Assembly (NCBI RefSeq): GCF_900177325.1
Contig: NZ_FXBL01000004.1
Location: 2,480,001-2,544,000, forward strand
Direction of reading: 5' to 3'
Source: Mesorhizobium australicum
Lineage (GTDB): Bacteria > Pseudomonadota > Alphaproteobacteria > Rhizobiales > Rhizobiaceae
DNA length: 64,000 bases
Shown: one piece after another, positions 56,805-64,000 of the stretch
Layout of the letters: the number at the start of each line of letters is the position of its first letter
How positions within the stretch are numbered: the stretch's first letter is position 1
The notes under the pieces: generated by a model
The model's input: only the letters and a program-made list of their open reading frames with translations
Databases searched by the model: none
What the model was told of the DNA's origin: nothing
Made by a program: the position numbers and the translations under genes

Positions 56805-59084
56805 ATGGGAAAAAGCGTGAATCCGCCCGGATCAGACGGCGGCGACGACAATATCGAGAGCGTGGACCTGAAGAAGGCGCTGGAAGAGCGCTATCTCGCT
56901 TATGCGCTCTCCACGATCATGCATCGCGCCCTGCCGGACGTGCGTGACGGGCTGAAGCCGGTGCATCGCCGGATCATGCACGCAATGCGGCTCTTGCGGC
57001 TGGAGCCCGGCCAGCGCTTCTCGAAGTCCGCCGCGATCGTCGGCGACGTGATGGGCAAGTTCCATCCGCACGGCGACCAGTCGATCTACGACGCGCTGGT
57101 GCGCCTCGCACAGGATTTCGCTGTCCGTTACCCGCTGGTCGACGGGCAGGGCAACTTCGGCAATATCGACGGCGATAGCGCCGCTGCCATGCGTTACACC
57201 GAGGCGCGCATGACCGAGGCAGCGACCGAGCTGCTGGAAGGTATCACAGAGGACGCGGTCGACTTCCGCCCGACCTACAACGAGGAGAATGAGGAGCCGG
57301 TCGTCCTGCCGGGCGCGTTCCCGAACCTGCTTGCCAACGGCTCGTCCGGCATCGCTGTCGGCATGGCCACCTCGATCCCGCCGCACAACGCCTACGAACT
57401 CTGCAACGCGGCGCTCCTGCTGATCTCGCAGCCGAGCACCTCCGTCGCCGACCTGATGTCGAAGAGCCCGGAGGACGGGCTGATCCAGGGACCGGATTTC
57501 CCGACCGGCGGCGTCATCGTCGACAACCGCGCCTCGATCCTCGACGCATATGAGACCGGGCGCGGTGGATTCCGCGTCCGCGCGCGCTGGACGCAGGAGG
57601 ATCAGGGCAGGGGAACCTGGGTGATCGTCGTCACCGAGATCCCCTATCAGGTGCAGAAGTCGAAGCTGATCGAGAAGATCGCCGACCTGCTGATCAACCG
57701 CAAGCTGCCGCTGCTGGACGACGTGCGCGACGAAAGCACGGAGGACGTCCGCGTCGTGCTGGTACCGAAGAGCCGGACAGTCGATCCGGCGCTTTTGATG
57801 GAATCGCTCTTCAAGCTCAGCGAGCTCGAGGTGCGCATCCCGCTCAACATGAACGTGCTGACGCGCGGCAAGGTGCCGAACGTACTGTCGCTCAAGAGCG
57901 CGCTGCAGGAATGGCTGGAGCACCGCAAGGAAGTGCTGGTGCGCCGCTCCAGATATCGCCTCGGCGAGATCGAGCGGCGGCTGGAGATTCTGGGCGGCTA
58001 TCTCATCGCCTATCTGAACATCGACGAGGTGATCCGCATCATCCGCGAGGAGGATGAGCCGAAGGCCGTGATGATGGCGCGGTGGAGCCTCACCGACGCC
58101 CAGGCCGAGGCTATCCTCAACCTGCGCCTGCGTGCCCTGCGCAAGCTGGAAGAGTTCGAGATCCGCAAGGAGTTCGACGGGCTGACCGCAGAGAAGGAGC
58201 AGATCGAGCAACTGCTCGCCTCCGAGGCGAAGCAGTGGAAGGCGGTCCGCTGGCAGGTCGAGCAGACGCGCGACCGATATTCTCCCGAGAAGAACCCGGA
58301 GCTTGGGCCGCGCCGCACAACCTTTGCCGACGCGCCCGACCACGACGTTGCCGACATCCATCAGGCGATGATCGAGAAGGAGCCGGTGACGGTGGTCGTC
58401 TCGGAGAAGGGCTGGCTGCGCGCGATGAAGGGTCATCTCGCCGACTTTTCGACGCTCACCTTCAAGGAAGGCGACAAGCTCAAGCTCGCTTTCCATGCGC
58501 AGACGACCGACAAGGTCATCCTCTTCACCACGGGTGGCAAGTTCTACACCATCGGCGCCGACCGGCTGCCGGGCGGCCGTGGGCACGGTGAGCCTGTGCG
58601 CATCATCGTCGACATGGAGAACGACCAGGATATCGTTACCGCCTTCGTTCACGACCCGCAGCGCAGGCTCCTGGTGGCGAGCCATGAGGGCTACGGCTTC
58701 GTTGTGCCCGAGGCCGAGGTCATCGCCAACACCCGCAAGGGCAAGCAGGTGATGAACGTCAAGACGCCTGACGAGGCCGCGCGCCTTGTCTTCGTCGACG
58801 GCGACCACGTTGCGATCATCGGCGAGAATCGCAAGATGCTGGTCTTCCCGCTCGATCAGGTGCCGGAAATGGCACGCGGCAAGGGCGTGCGCCTGCAGCG
58901 CTACAAGGATGGCGGCGTGTCCGACGTGAAGACCTTCGCGCTCGCCGCGGGGCTTTCCTGGCAGGACTCTGCCGACCGCACGTTCAGCCGGACGAAGGAC
59001 GAACTGACCGAGTGGATCGGCGACCGCGCGAGCGCGGGGCGCATGGTGCCGAAGGGATTTCCAAAGACGGGGAAGTTCGGCTAG
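56805..59084 (+). CDS. parC: DNA topoisomerase IV subunit A
   Basis: A 759-residue type IIA topoisomerase A subunit. It starts with an acidic leader, then [22 protein letters not shown], and [17 protein letters not shown] in the quinolone-determining region. The catalytic Tyr131 is in [11 protein letters not shown]. ParC rather than GyrA is chosen from length, the short divergent C-terminal beta-propeller (from about residue 520) and lack of a GyrA box. It decatenates daughter chromosomes with ParE-type partner encoded elsewhere. The position of E. coli Ser80 is Gln92. Confidence 0.95.
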   Translation: MGKSVNPPGSDGGDDNIESVDLKKALEERYLAYALSTIMHRALPDVRDGLKPVHRRIMHAMRLLRLEPGQRFSKSAAIVGDVMGKFHPHGDQSIYDALVRLAQDFAVRYPLVDGQGNFGNIDGDSAAAMRYTEARMTEAATELLEGITEDAVDFRPTYNEENEEPVVLPGAFPNLLANGSSGIAVGMATSIPPHNAYELCNAALLLISQPSTSVADLMSKSPEDGLIQGPDFPTGGVIVDNRASILDAYETGRGGFRVRARWTQEDQGRGTWVIVVTEIPYQVQKSKLIEKIADLLINRKLPLLDDVRDESTEDVRVVLVPKSRTVDPALLMESLFKLSELEVRIPLNMNVLTRGKVPNVLSLKSALQEWLEHRKEVLVRRSRYRLGEIERRLEILGGYLIAYLNIDEVIRIIREEDEPKAVMMARWSLTDAQAEAILNLRLRALRKLEEFEIRKEFDGLTAEKEQIEQLLASEAKQWKAVRWQVEQTRDRYSPEKNPELGPRRTTFADAPDHDVADIHQAMIEKEPVTVVVSEKGWLRAMKGHLADFSTLTFKEGDKLKLAFHAQTTDKVILFTTGGKFYTIGADRLPGGRGHGEPVRIIVDMENDQDIVTAFVHDPQRRLLVASHEGYGFVVPEAEVIANTRKGKQVMNVKTPDEAARLVFVDGDHVAIIGENRKMLVFPLDQVPEMARGKGVRLQRYKDGGVSDVKTFALAAGLSWQDSADRTFSRTKDELTEWIGDRASAGRMVPKGFPKTGKFG

Positions 59085-59569
59085 CCCCCGGTTGGATCCA
59101 CTGCCACCGCCCTCAACTCCACCAGCCCGCCGGGGACGATAAGTTCAGCCACCCCGACCGCTGTCCATGCCGGGTACGGCTCCTTCAGGTAGCGGGCCCA
59201 GACTTTCATGAAGGCTTCCATGTGGGCCGAGATGCCGACATGGTAGGAGGTGATCTCGACGATGTCGCCGAGGTCCGCACCGCCTTCGCGCAGAATGTCG
59301 CGCAGCGTCTCGAAAGCCACGGCAAATTGGGCCTGCGGGTCGCGCACGGCTTCCAATGCCGCGAGGCCCGCGTCGCCTGCCGCGGTGGTGGAGGAAGCTC
59401 CCGCAAAGGCCTGTGATGACTCGGTTCCCAGCCATGACGGGGTTTCGCCGCCGGGACTGACGCCGACGATGCCGCAGACATGAATGAAACCGTTGGCGGC
59501 CACGGCCGGCGCGTAGCGCCACTGTTCGTAGACGCCCTTCAGACCTTCGGGAATAATGGTGCGGCGCAT
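59081..59569 (-). CDS. RidA (YjgF/UK114) family protein
   Basis: A 162-residue RidA-fold protein. [14 protein letters not shown], the helix [26 protein letters not shown], and the C-terminal [26 protein letters not shown] are family features. RidA members deaminate reactive enamines/imines; this one has a longer insertion (about residues 55-75) than classical RidA. Start 59569 has GGAGG five bases upstream. The end overlaps the convergent parC stop. Confidence 0.88.
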   Translation of the reverse strand: MRRTIIPEGLKGVYEQWRYAPAVAANGFIHVCGIVGVSPGGETPSWLGTESSQAFAGASSTTAAGDAGLAALEAVRDPQAQFAVAFETLRDILREGGADLGDIVEITSYHVGISAHMEAFMKVWARYLKEPYPAWTAVGVAELIVPGGLVELRAVAVDPTGG

Positions 59570-59651
59570 GCGGACCTCCGGCAGCGTTTCATGCATCGTC
59601 GCTGGCGGGCTGCGGCGACGATTCTCAAGAGACATCTCTGCCCCATCCGTT

Positions 59652-59804
59652 TGCATTTCGGAACATCGCTATCGACTGCCGAAAACCGATTGGGAGCACG
59701 GCCGGCCCAACGCCAGCATCGTACTCGCGACGTTTCTGCATGTCTCTCCCACCGGCTCGCGCCTCAACGGTCCCGATCTCGGTCCGTGGTATGCCGACGG
59801 CTGA
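59652..59804 (+). pseudogene. Possible C-terminal gene remnant
   Basis: This plus-strand frame between ridA and the EamA gene reads protein-like for about 48 codons: EHRYRLPKTDWEHGRPNASI and later FLHVSPTGSRLNGPDLGPWY before TGA. No credible start codon or ribosome site precedes it, and upstream codons in the frame overlap ridA. It could be the surviving 3' end of a lost gene. No family recognised. Confidence 0.3.
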
Positions 59805-59842
59805 TCGATGCGAGACGGCGGCGCGTCTGGGCCTGACAGCTT

Positions 59843-60736
59843 CTAGAGCGGAAGCTGCTCTGGCAGGCCTCTCCGCCGCCGCCCGTCAAGAAGTTGCCAG
59901 AGCGAGTGTAGCACCAGAGCGATGACAAGAATCGCGCCGCCGATAAGGCTGTTTGTCGTCGGCCGTTCCGAGAAGATCAGCCAGACCCAGACGGGCGCCA
60001 GCACGGTCTCCAGCAGGTAGAACATAGCGGCCTCACCGCCGGGAATGTAGCGCGGCGCGGTACCGAGGCAAAAGAAGGCGAGCGGCATCAGGATGGCGCC
60101 GTTGAGGATGATCCACCACGGCGCATCGATCCGGTAGCCCCCTTCGGCGACAAAAGCGAAAGCGATGATCGCCGGGAACAACACGCCAACCAGCGGCGTG
60201 AATCCCATCTCGCGTTCACTTGCCCGCGTGACGGTGATCGCCGAGGCGATGAAGAAGGCCGAGGACAGCGCCATGAAGTCGCCGAACAGATTGCCGGTGC
60301 CGATCGAATCCCAGACGATGATGACGACGCCGACGATCATCGCCGCCATGGCGAGCATGGTGGCGGGGCGCATCCGCTCCCCGAGGAACACCCAGGCGAG
60401 AAGCGCTGAGAACATCGGATTGAAGGCGAGTATGAAGACGACATTCGCGGTCGAGGTGGAATAGACGGAGGCGATGAAGGTGATCGAACCGAGGCCGTAG
60501 AGCGTGGCGACCGCCAGGCCGGACAGGCCCGGAACGAGCGAGGGTACCTTGGGCGTGAAGGCGCGCCACATGAGCCAGATCGTGATTGCTGAAAGAAACG
60601 TGACTGCGCTACGCACGCCCAAGACCGACCACGCCTCGCCTTCTGACAATCGGATGAGCGGGATGTCGGAGGTGAGGGCCAGCCCGCCGACGGCGGCGAG
60701 CGCGATGCCTTTTGCTTGCTCGGAATGGATGGTCAC
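59843..60736 (-). CDS. EamA/DMT-family transporter
   Basis: A 297-residue protein with ten predicted membrane helices in two EamA repeats (VGGLALTSDIPLIRL in the first, FGDFMALSSAFFIASAITVT at the start of the second). The second repeat ends in a basic tail after SLWQLLDGRRRR. Drug/metabolite exporter superfamily; the substrate is unknown. It lies 30 bases upstream of the... bpt-side boundary and is transcribed away after bpt on the same strand. Confidence 0.87.
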   Translation of the reverse strand: MTIHSEQAKGIALAAVGGLALTSDIPLIRLSEGEAWSVLGVRSAVTFLSAITIWLMWRAFTPKVPSLVPGLSGLAVATLYGLGSITFIASVYSTSTANVVFILAFNPMFSALLAWVFLGERMRPATMLAMAAMIVGVVIIVWDSIGTGNLFGDFMALSSAFFIASAITVTRASEREMGFTPLVGVLFPAIIAFAFVAEGGYRIDAPWWIILNGAILMPLAFFCLGTAPRYIPGGEAAMFYLLETVLAPVWVWLIFSERPTTNSLIGGAILVIALVLHSLWQLLDGRRRRGLPEQLPL

Positions 60737-60766
60737 TGGAGGCTCCGGTCGGTGGCCGGAGAGGCC

Positions 60767-61525
60767 TCAGTCGGAAGGGGCGACGTAGCGTTCCCAGCCC
60801 TTGGGACCCAGATGCTCCTGCGGCGTGAAGCGGACCTTATAGTCCATCTTGCGCGAGCCGTTGACCCAGTAGCCGAGATAGACATGGGGCAGGCCCATGG
60901 CGCGGGTGCGGGCGATATGGTCGAGGATCATGAAGGTGCCGAGCGACCGGTCGACGAGCTCGGGATTGTAGTAGGAGTAGACCATCGAAACGCCGTCGGC
61001 CATCTTGTCGGTCAGCGCAACGGCGATCAGCTCGCCGTGGCCCTTTCCGGTAATGAAGGAATCCGGGCCACGCTTGCGGTATTCGATGATCTTGGTGTCG
61101 ACATGCGTGTCCTCGACCATCATCGCATAGTCGAGCACGGTCATGTCGGACATGCCGCCGCGGCGGTGCCGTGAGTCCAGATAGGTGCGGAACAGGGAAT
61201 ACTGCTCGGTGGACGGCTCTGCGTCGTGCATGGCGCCGATCAGGTCGGAGTTGCGCTGAATCACCTTGCGCATGTTGCGGGTAAGCTTGAACTCGTTGGC
61301 GAGGATGCGCACCGACACGCAGGCGCGGCAGCTTTCACAGGCCGGCCGGTAGGCGATGTTCTGCGACCGGCGGAAGCCGCCCTGGGTGAGCAGGTCGTTC
61401 ATCTCCGGAGCCCTGTCGCCGACGAGATGCGTGAATACCTTCCGCTCGTACTGTCCGTCGAGATAGGGGCAGGGCGACGGCGCGGTGAGGAAGAACTGCG
61501 GCGACTGTGTCTGATGCTGCGTCAT
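60767..61525 (-). CDS. bpt: Aspartate/glutamate leucyltransferase (N-end rule)
   Basis: A 252-residue Bpt/Ate-type aminoacyl-tRNA-protein transferase. [17 protein letters not shown] opens the N-terminal domain, with the Cys-rich [15 protein letters not shown]. The GNAT-like C-terminal part has [20 protein letters not shown] and [18 protein letters not shown]. It adds Leu to proteins with N-terminal Asp or Glu to mark them for ClpAP via ClpS. The start [13 protein letters not shown] at 61525 is preferred over a longer frame. It is followed 30 bases later by the EamA gene. Confidence 0.94.
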   Translation of the reverse strand: MTQHQTQSPQFFLTAPSPCPYLDGQYERKVFTHLVGDRAPEMNDLLTQGGFRRSQNIAYRPACESCRACVSVRILANEFKLTRNMRKVIQRNSDLIGAMHDAEPSTEQYSLFRTYLDSRHRRGGMSDMTVLDYAMMVEDTHVDTKIIEYRKRGPDSFITGKGHGELIAVALTDKMADGVSMVYSYYNPELVDRSLGTFMILDHIARTRAMGLPHVYLGYWVNGSRKMDYKVRFTPQEHLGPKGWERYVAPSD

Positions 61526-61586
61526 GGCGATCGGAAGCAAAGCATTTGCACACAGAGTTGTGCGACAAACGCCCCGAACGCAACAG

Positions 61587-61619
61587 AAAAACGCGCCGCC
61601 CAGCTATCAGGGCAGCGCG
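61587..61619 (-). terminator. Rho-independent terminator of the right-edge operon
   Basis: On the minus strand a 10-base stem CGCGCTGCCC/GGGCGGCGCG with an 8-base loop is followed by TTTTT. It lies 22 bases after the stop of the gene at 61641-62765 and upstream of bpt, so it separates the two transcription units. Confidence 0.85.
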
Positions 61620-61640
61620 CATCTCATTCGTTCGATCGCC

Positions 61641-62765
61641 TCAGCCTCTTAGCACCAGCGTCACGCCGCCCACGGTCTCGCCAAGCGCCGAGGTGAGCGA
61701 CAGGTGCGCCGCCGTCATCATGCCCGGCTTCAGGCCGAATTCGGCGGTCTTGAAGACCAGCGTGTCGCGGGTGGCGAAGGCGCCCATCCGGCGCCGTTCC
61801 CGGAACAGCTCGCGGAACTGGCGGCGATGTGCCTTGCCGGCGGCGATCAGGTTCAGCGCGTCGGCAAGCCGGCCGGTCATTTCCTTCTGCTGGCCGAGGT
61901 CGGGACCCTTGCCCGAACCGAACAGCGACACGCTCCCGTCGCCAGGCTTGAGGACGAGGTCGCTCTCCCCGCCTATGCGCTCGAACTCCGCCGTCCTGCC
62001 GAGCGTCGCGGCAAACTTCTCGCCGTCGATGAACTCGTTCTCGGCGAGCAGCGGCAGTCCGGCCGTGGTGATCTCGCGCAGCGTCGCGGCGCGGAAGCTC
62101 AGCCGTCCCTCGAAATTGGGCTGCCGCACGATGTTGAAGGAGAAGGGGGCTGCCTGAGCGACGATGTTGATGTTGAGCTGCGCGACATGCCGGTCGACAA
62201 CGGGACTGAGATTGGTGTCGTCGACGGGAATGTCATAAGGCAGAAAGGAGAAGGCCCGCACGATCAGGCATTTGTGTCCGGCCTGACTGGAGGAAGGCAG
62301 GAAGGGAATCCGCGTGCGCGCCACGCCCAGCCCCGAGACCCAGGTGGACGAGATGCCGAGCGGCGTGGCGTAGCGGGTGTCGAAGCCGATCGTCGGATCG
62401 GTGAGGAAATATTCGACGTTCGCCGACGGGACTGGCAGGTCGCCGCGATTGTGGATTTCGCATTCGATCTCGTAAGGGCTGCCGGCGCTGATCGTGTTCG
62501 GGTCCCCGCCGCCGACGGGACGCACCTTGATCGCCGGCGAGATCCAGAACGGGATGTTCGCAGGCATCGGCCTTGCGCCGATGTCGCCGCCATAGGACTT
62601 GATGAGCAGGAAGGAACTCGGCTCGAAGTCCGGAGGCGGCTTTCCTTCCTCCTTGCCTCCCTTGAAGGCCTCTTCATACACCTTGCGGGTCTGCTCGCGC
62701 AGTTCCCTGCCACGCGCGTCGATCTCGCGTATCGCCTTCTCGGCGTCGATGATCTGGCTGTTCAT
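61641..62765 (-). CDS. Unknown protein with an Ig/CARDB-like central domain
   Basis: A 374-residue soluble protein with no signal peptide. The N-terminal 40 residues are a charged helix (EKAIREIDARGRELREQTRK). Residues about 70-185 look like an Ig-fold domain (FWISPAIKVRP, YEIECEIHNRGDLPVPSANV). The rest mixes beta and helical segments and ends GETVGGVTLVLRG. The CARDB/Ig label is by eye. Its ATG overlaps the upstream stop by four bases (ATGA), so the two proteins are probably made together. A strong terminator follows. Function unknown. Confidence 0.78.
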   Translation of the reverse strand: MNSQIIDAEKAIREIDARGRELREQTRKVYEEAFKGGKEEGKPPPDFEPSSFLLIKSYGGDIGARPMPANIPFWISPAIKVRPVGGGDPNTISAGSPYEIECEIHNRGDLPVPSANVEYFLTDPTIGFDTRYATPLGISSTWVSGLGVARTRIPFLPSSSQAGHKCLIVRAFSFLPYDIPVDDTNLSPVVDRHVAQLNINIVAQAAPFSFNIVRQPNFEGRLSFRAATLREITTAGLPLLAENEFIDGEKFAATLGRTAEFERIGGESDLVLKPGDGSVSLFGSGKGPDLGQQKEMTGRLADALNLIAAGKAHRRQFRELFRERRRMGAFATRDTLVFKTAEFGLKPGMMTAAHLSLTSALGETVGGVTLVLRG

Positions 62766-64000
62766 GTCGTTCCGCCTTTCCCGACGATCTGAAGTCTCAC
62801 GATTTGGTCGTGCGCGTTGGCGACGTCCCCGTCGTCCTTGGGCTGCACGACGATGCGATCCGGCGTGTTGTCCTCGTCCCAGGGCTGCTTCCAGGCGAGG
62901 TAGCCGTAGCCGCGGTCCGAATCGAGGTTGAAGTCCGGTATCCGGCCGCCGCGCAGCCAGCGGGAATAGAGGTCCTCGGTCAGCGTGAGCGCGTTGCCGA
63001 GCGGCGCGTCGTTCTTCTCGTGCACACCGCCCGAGATCAGCTTCTGCATGATCTCCTCATGCTGCGCGGGATCGTTCTGGTAGGCCTCCAGCAGGTTGTC
63101 GACAACGTTCGAGTCCGTCTGCAGTGGCCCCCAGGCGTACCAGTCGCTGTGCTTGCCGAGGTAACTGTCGGGCGCGACGGGCGCAGGGTTGCGCTCGCCA
63201 TGCTTGGCAGCGCCGTCGGCCGACTGCAGCTTGAGCGGGTAGGTGAGGTGGATCTCAGGCGTCGCAAAGGTGGCGCTCTCGTGCCAGCGCAGCAGCGGCA
63301 TATCGGCCTTGAGCGTCGCGGCGCTGCGGAAGGTCGAATCCTGAATCGACGGATCCTTGAACTGGTTGAACACCGGCTCGTTGATGCTCTCGGTCAGCGG
63401 CAGGGCCAGACCGTTCAGCGCCACGCCGAGGCGGAAATACTGGTAGGCGGCGTAGACCTGCTCGTAGACGAGGCTGATCAGGTATTTGATGCCCGCCCCG
63501 GTGATGACGGTGAGCATGCCCAGAACGAAGTCGATCAGAGTGAGAGCCGCGGCCACGGCTGCGATCAGCAATGCAGCGAGGAAGGCAAGGATGCCCAGGA
63601 TCCCGCCCGAGCCGGCCGCGTCCGCCGCATCGGACAGGTAGTCGGCGATGCCCTCGGCGTTCTCCATCGCCTGCTCGTAGACATCGGCGACTTCGCCGGA
63701 GAACGAGTAAGGTTTCGGCGCGGGGATGGTGCCGCTTTCTGTCGTCATTCTCCAGAACTTGTACCAGAGGCGGAACGAGACCTTCACGTCGTCGGCGGTG
63801 AGCGCGCCGCCGAAATCCGGCCCGCCGGGCGCGCTTTCGTCGACCGCATGGGTCGAGTTGATCGTGTTGGCGATGAATTCGGCGAGCTCATCCGGGATCA
63901 CGCCGTCGGGCGGCGGCAGCGGGTTCTCGTCGCCGACCGGCGTGATGATCCCGGCATACTTGAAGTTGTAGAGCGCGTGGATCTGGGAACGGCCGAGATC
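62762..64000 (-). CDS. Large protein of unknown function with a hydrophobic core (partial, N-terminus outside)
   Basis: The frame is open from the right edge (starting DLGRSQIHALYNFKYAG) for 412 codons to TGA at 62762, so the start lies outside the window. Soluble sequence is followed by an Ala/Leu-rich hydrophobic hairpin (ILGILAFLAALLIAAVAAAL then FVLGMLTVITGAGIKYLISL) about 135 to 190 residues into the visible part. A long polar C-terminal region follows, with Trp/Tyr-rich segments (HSDWYAWGPLQTD). No family is recognised. The hydrophobic hairpin in an otherwise soluble protein could insert in a membrane. It is coupled to the downstream unknown gene. Confidence 0.75.
   Translation of the reverse strand, partial: DLGRSQIHALYNFKYAGIITPVGDENPLPPPDGVIPDELAEFIANTINSTHAVDESAPGGPDFGGALTADDVKVSFRLWYKFWRMTTESGTIPAPKPYSFSGEVADVYEQAMENAEGIADYLSDAADAAGSGGILGILAFLAALLIAAVAAALTLIDFVLGMLTVITGAGIKYLISLVYEQVYAAYQYFRLGVALNGLALPLTESINEPVFNQFKDPSIQDSTFRSAATLKADMPLLRWHESATFATPEIHLTYPLKLQSADGAAKHGERNPAPVAPDSYLGKHSDWYAWGPLQTDSNVVDNLLEAYQNDPAQHEEIMQKLISGGVHEKNDAPLGNALTLTEDLYSRWLRGGRIPDFNLDSDRGYGYLAWKQPWDEDNTPDRIVVQPKDDGDVANAHDQIVRLQIVGKGGTT

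Noticed and set aside
59480..59836. 118-codon plus-strand ORF across the ridA start region
   Set aside because: Overlaps ridA antisense and reads Arg/His-rich throughout; a different frame holds the only protein-like stretch.

Overview
The window is a GC-rich, densely packed chromosomal segment of an alphaproteobacterium. Gene content and protein style point to Hyphomicrobiales (Rhizobiales), probably a Mesorhizobium/Phyllobacteriaceae-like organism. The pointers are an aapJQMP general amino-acid transporter, an Omp25/31-type porin-like barrel, an HdaA-type DnaA paralogue beside AI-2E/CDP-alcohol transferase/purMN genes, a ppk-ppx pair, an OhrR/Ohr pair, an NDUFS4-like complex I subunit, a bpt N-end-rule transferase and rhizobial-style intergenic palindromes. 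The genus is an inference from recognised families; no search was run.

Layout. 1-4.9 kb: the 5' part of lptF (cut by the left edge), a PAP2 phosphatase, then pepA-holC and two small membrane proteins. 4.9-6.0 kb: two paired palindromic repeat elements around an orphan ORF. 6.0-13.3 kb: crotonase plus ABC-F ATPase, rpsU, DinB, a GST, ndk and a PAS-PAS-GGDEF-EAL protein. 13.4-19.1 kb (minus strand): a glutamate-receptor-like channel, moaE-moaD-pgsA, uvrC and a pteridine-reductase-like SDR. 19.5-25.2 kb: an outer-membrane barrel, a second GST, a broken RNase T2 lipoprotein gene, a secreted conserved protein, rlmJ and a molybdopterin oxidoreductase. 25.2-30.2 kb: a ParDE toxin-antitoxin pair with its own palindrome, purMN, a CDP-alcohol transferase, an AI-2E permease and hdaA. 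30.3-39.7 kb: two tRNAs (Pro-TGG, Arg-TCT), an STN-like exported protein, an NDUFS4-like subunit, a cystathionine beta-lyase, aapJQMP and a DUF2459 protein. 39.9-50.9 kb: an FAD monooxygenase with a zf-CHCC protein, ppk-ppx, rnd, an MFS transporter, a ProC-like reductase and aspS. 50.9-61.5 kb: a P1B-4-like metal ATPase, an MgtC/DUF4010 protein, ohrR/ohr, an exported unknown, parC, a RidA protein, an EamA exporter and bpt. 61.6-64.0 kb: a translationally coupled pair of unrecognised proteins, the upstream one running off the right edge.

How the genes work together. Most are housekeeping: DNA replication and repair (holC, hdaA, uvrC, parC), translation (rpsU, aspS, rlmJ, tRNAs), purine synthesis, polyphosphate turnover, phospholipid synthesis, molybdopterin synthesis and envelope assembly. 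Stress and regulation modules are ohrR/ohr, parDE and the GGDEF-EAL protein. No prophage, insertion sequence, CRISPR array or integrative element was seen.

The parts most worth a second look are the RNase T2 gene (no canonical start codon plus an internal frameshift), the ligand-gated channel homologue with an unusual pore loop, the unknown two-gene unit at the right edge, and the palindromes at the ParDE and Ohr promoters.
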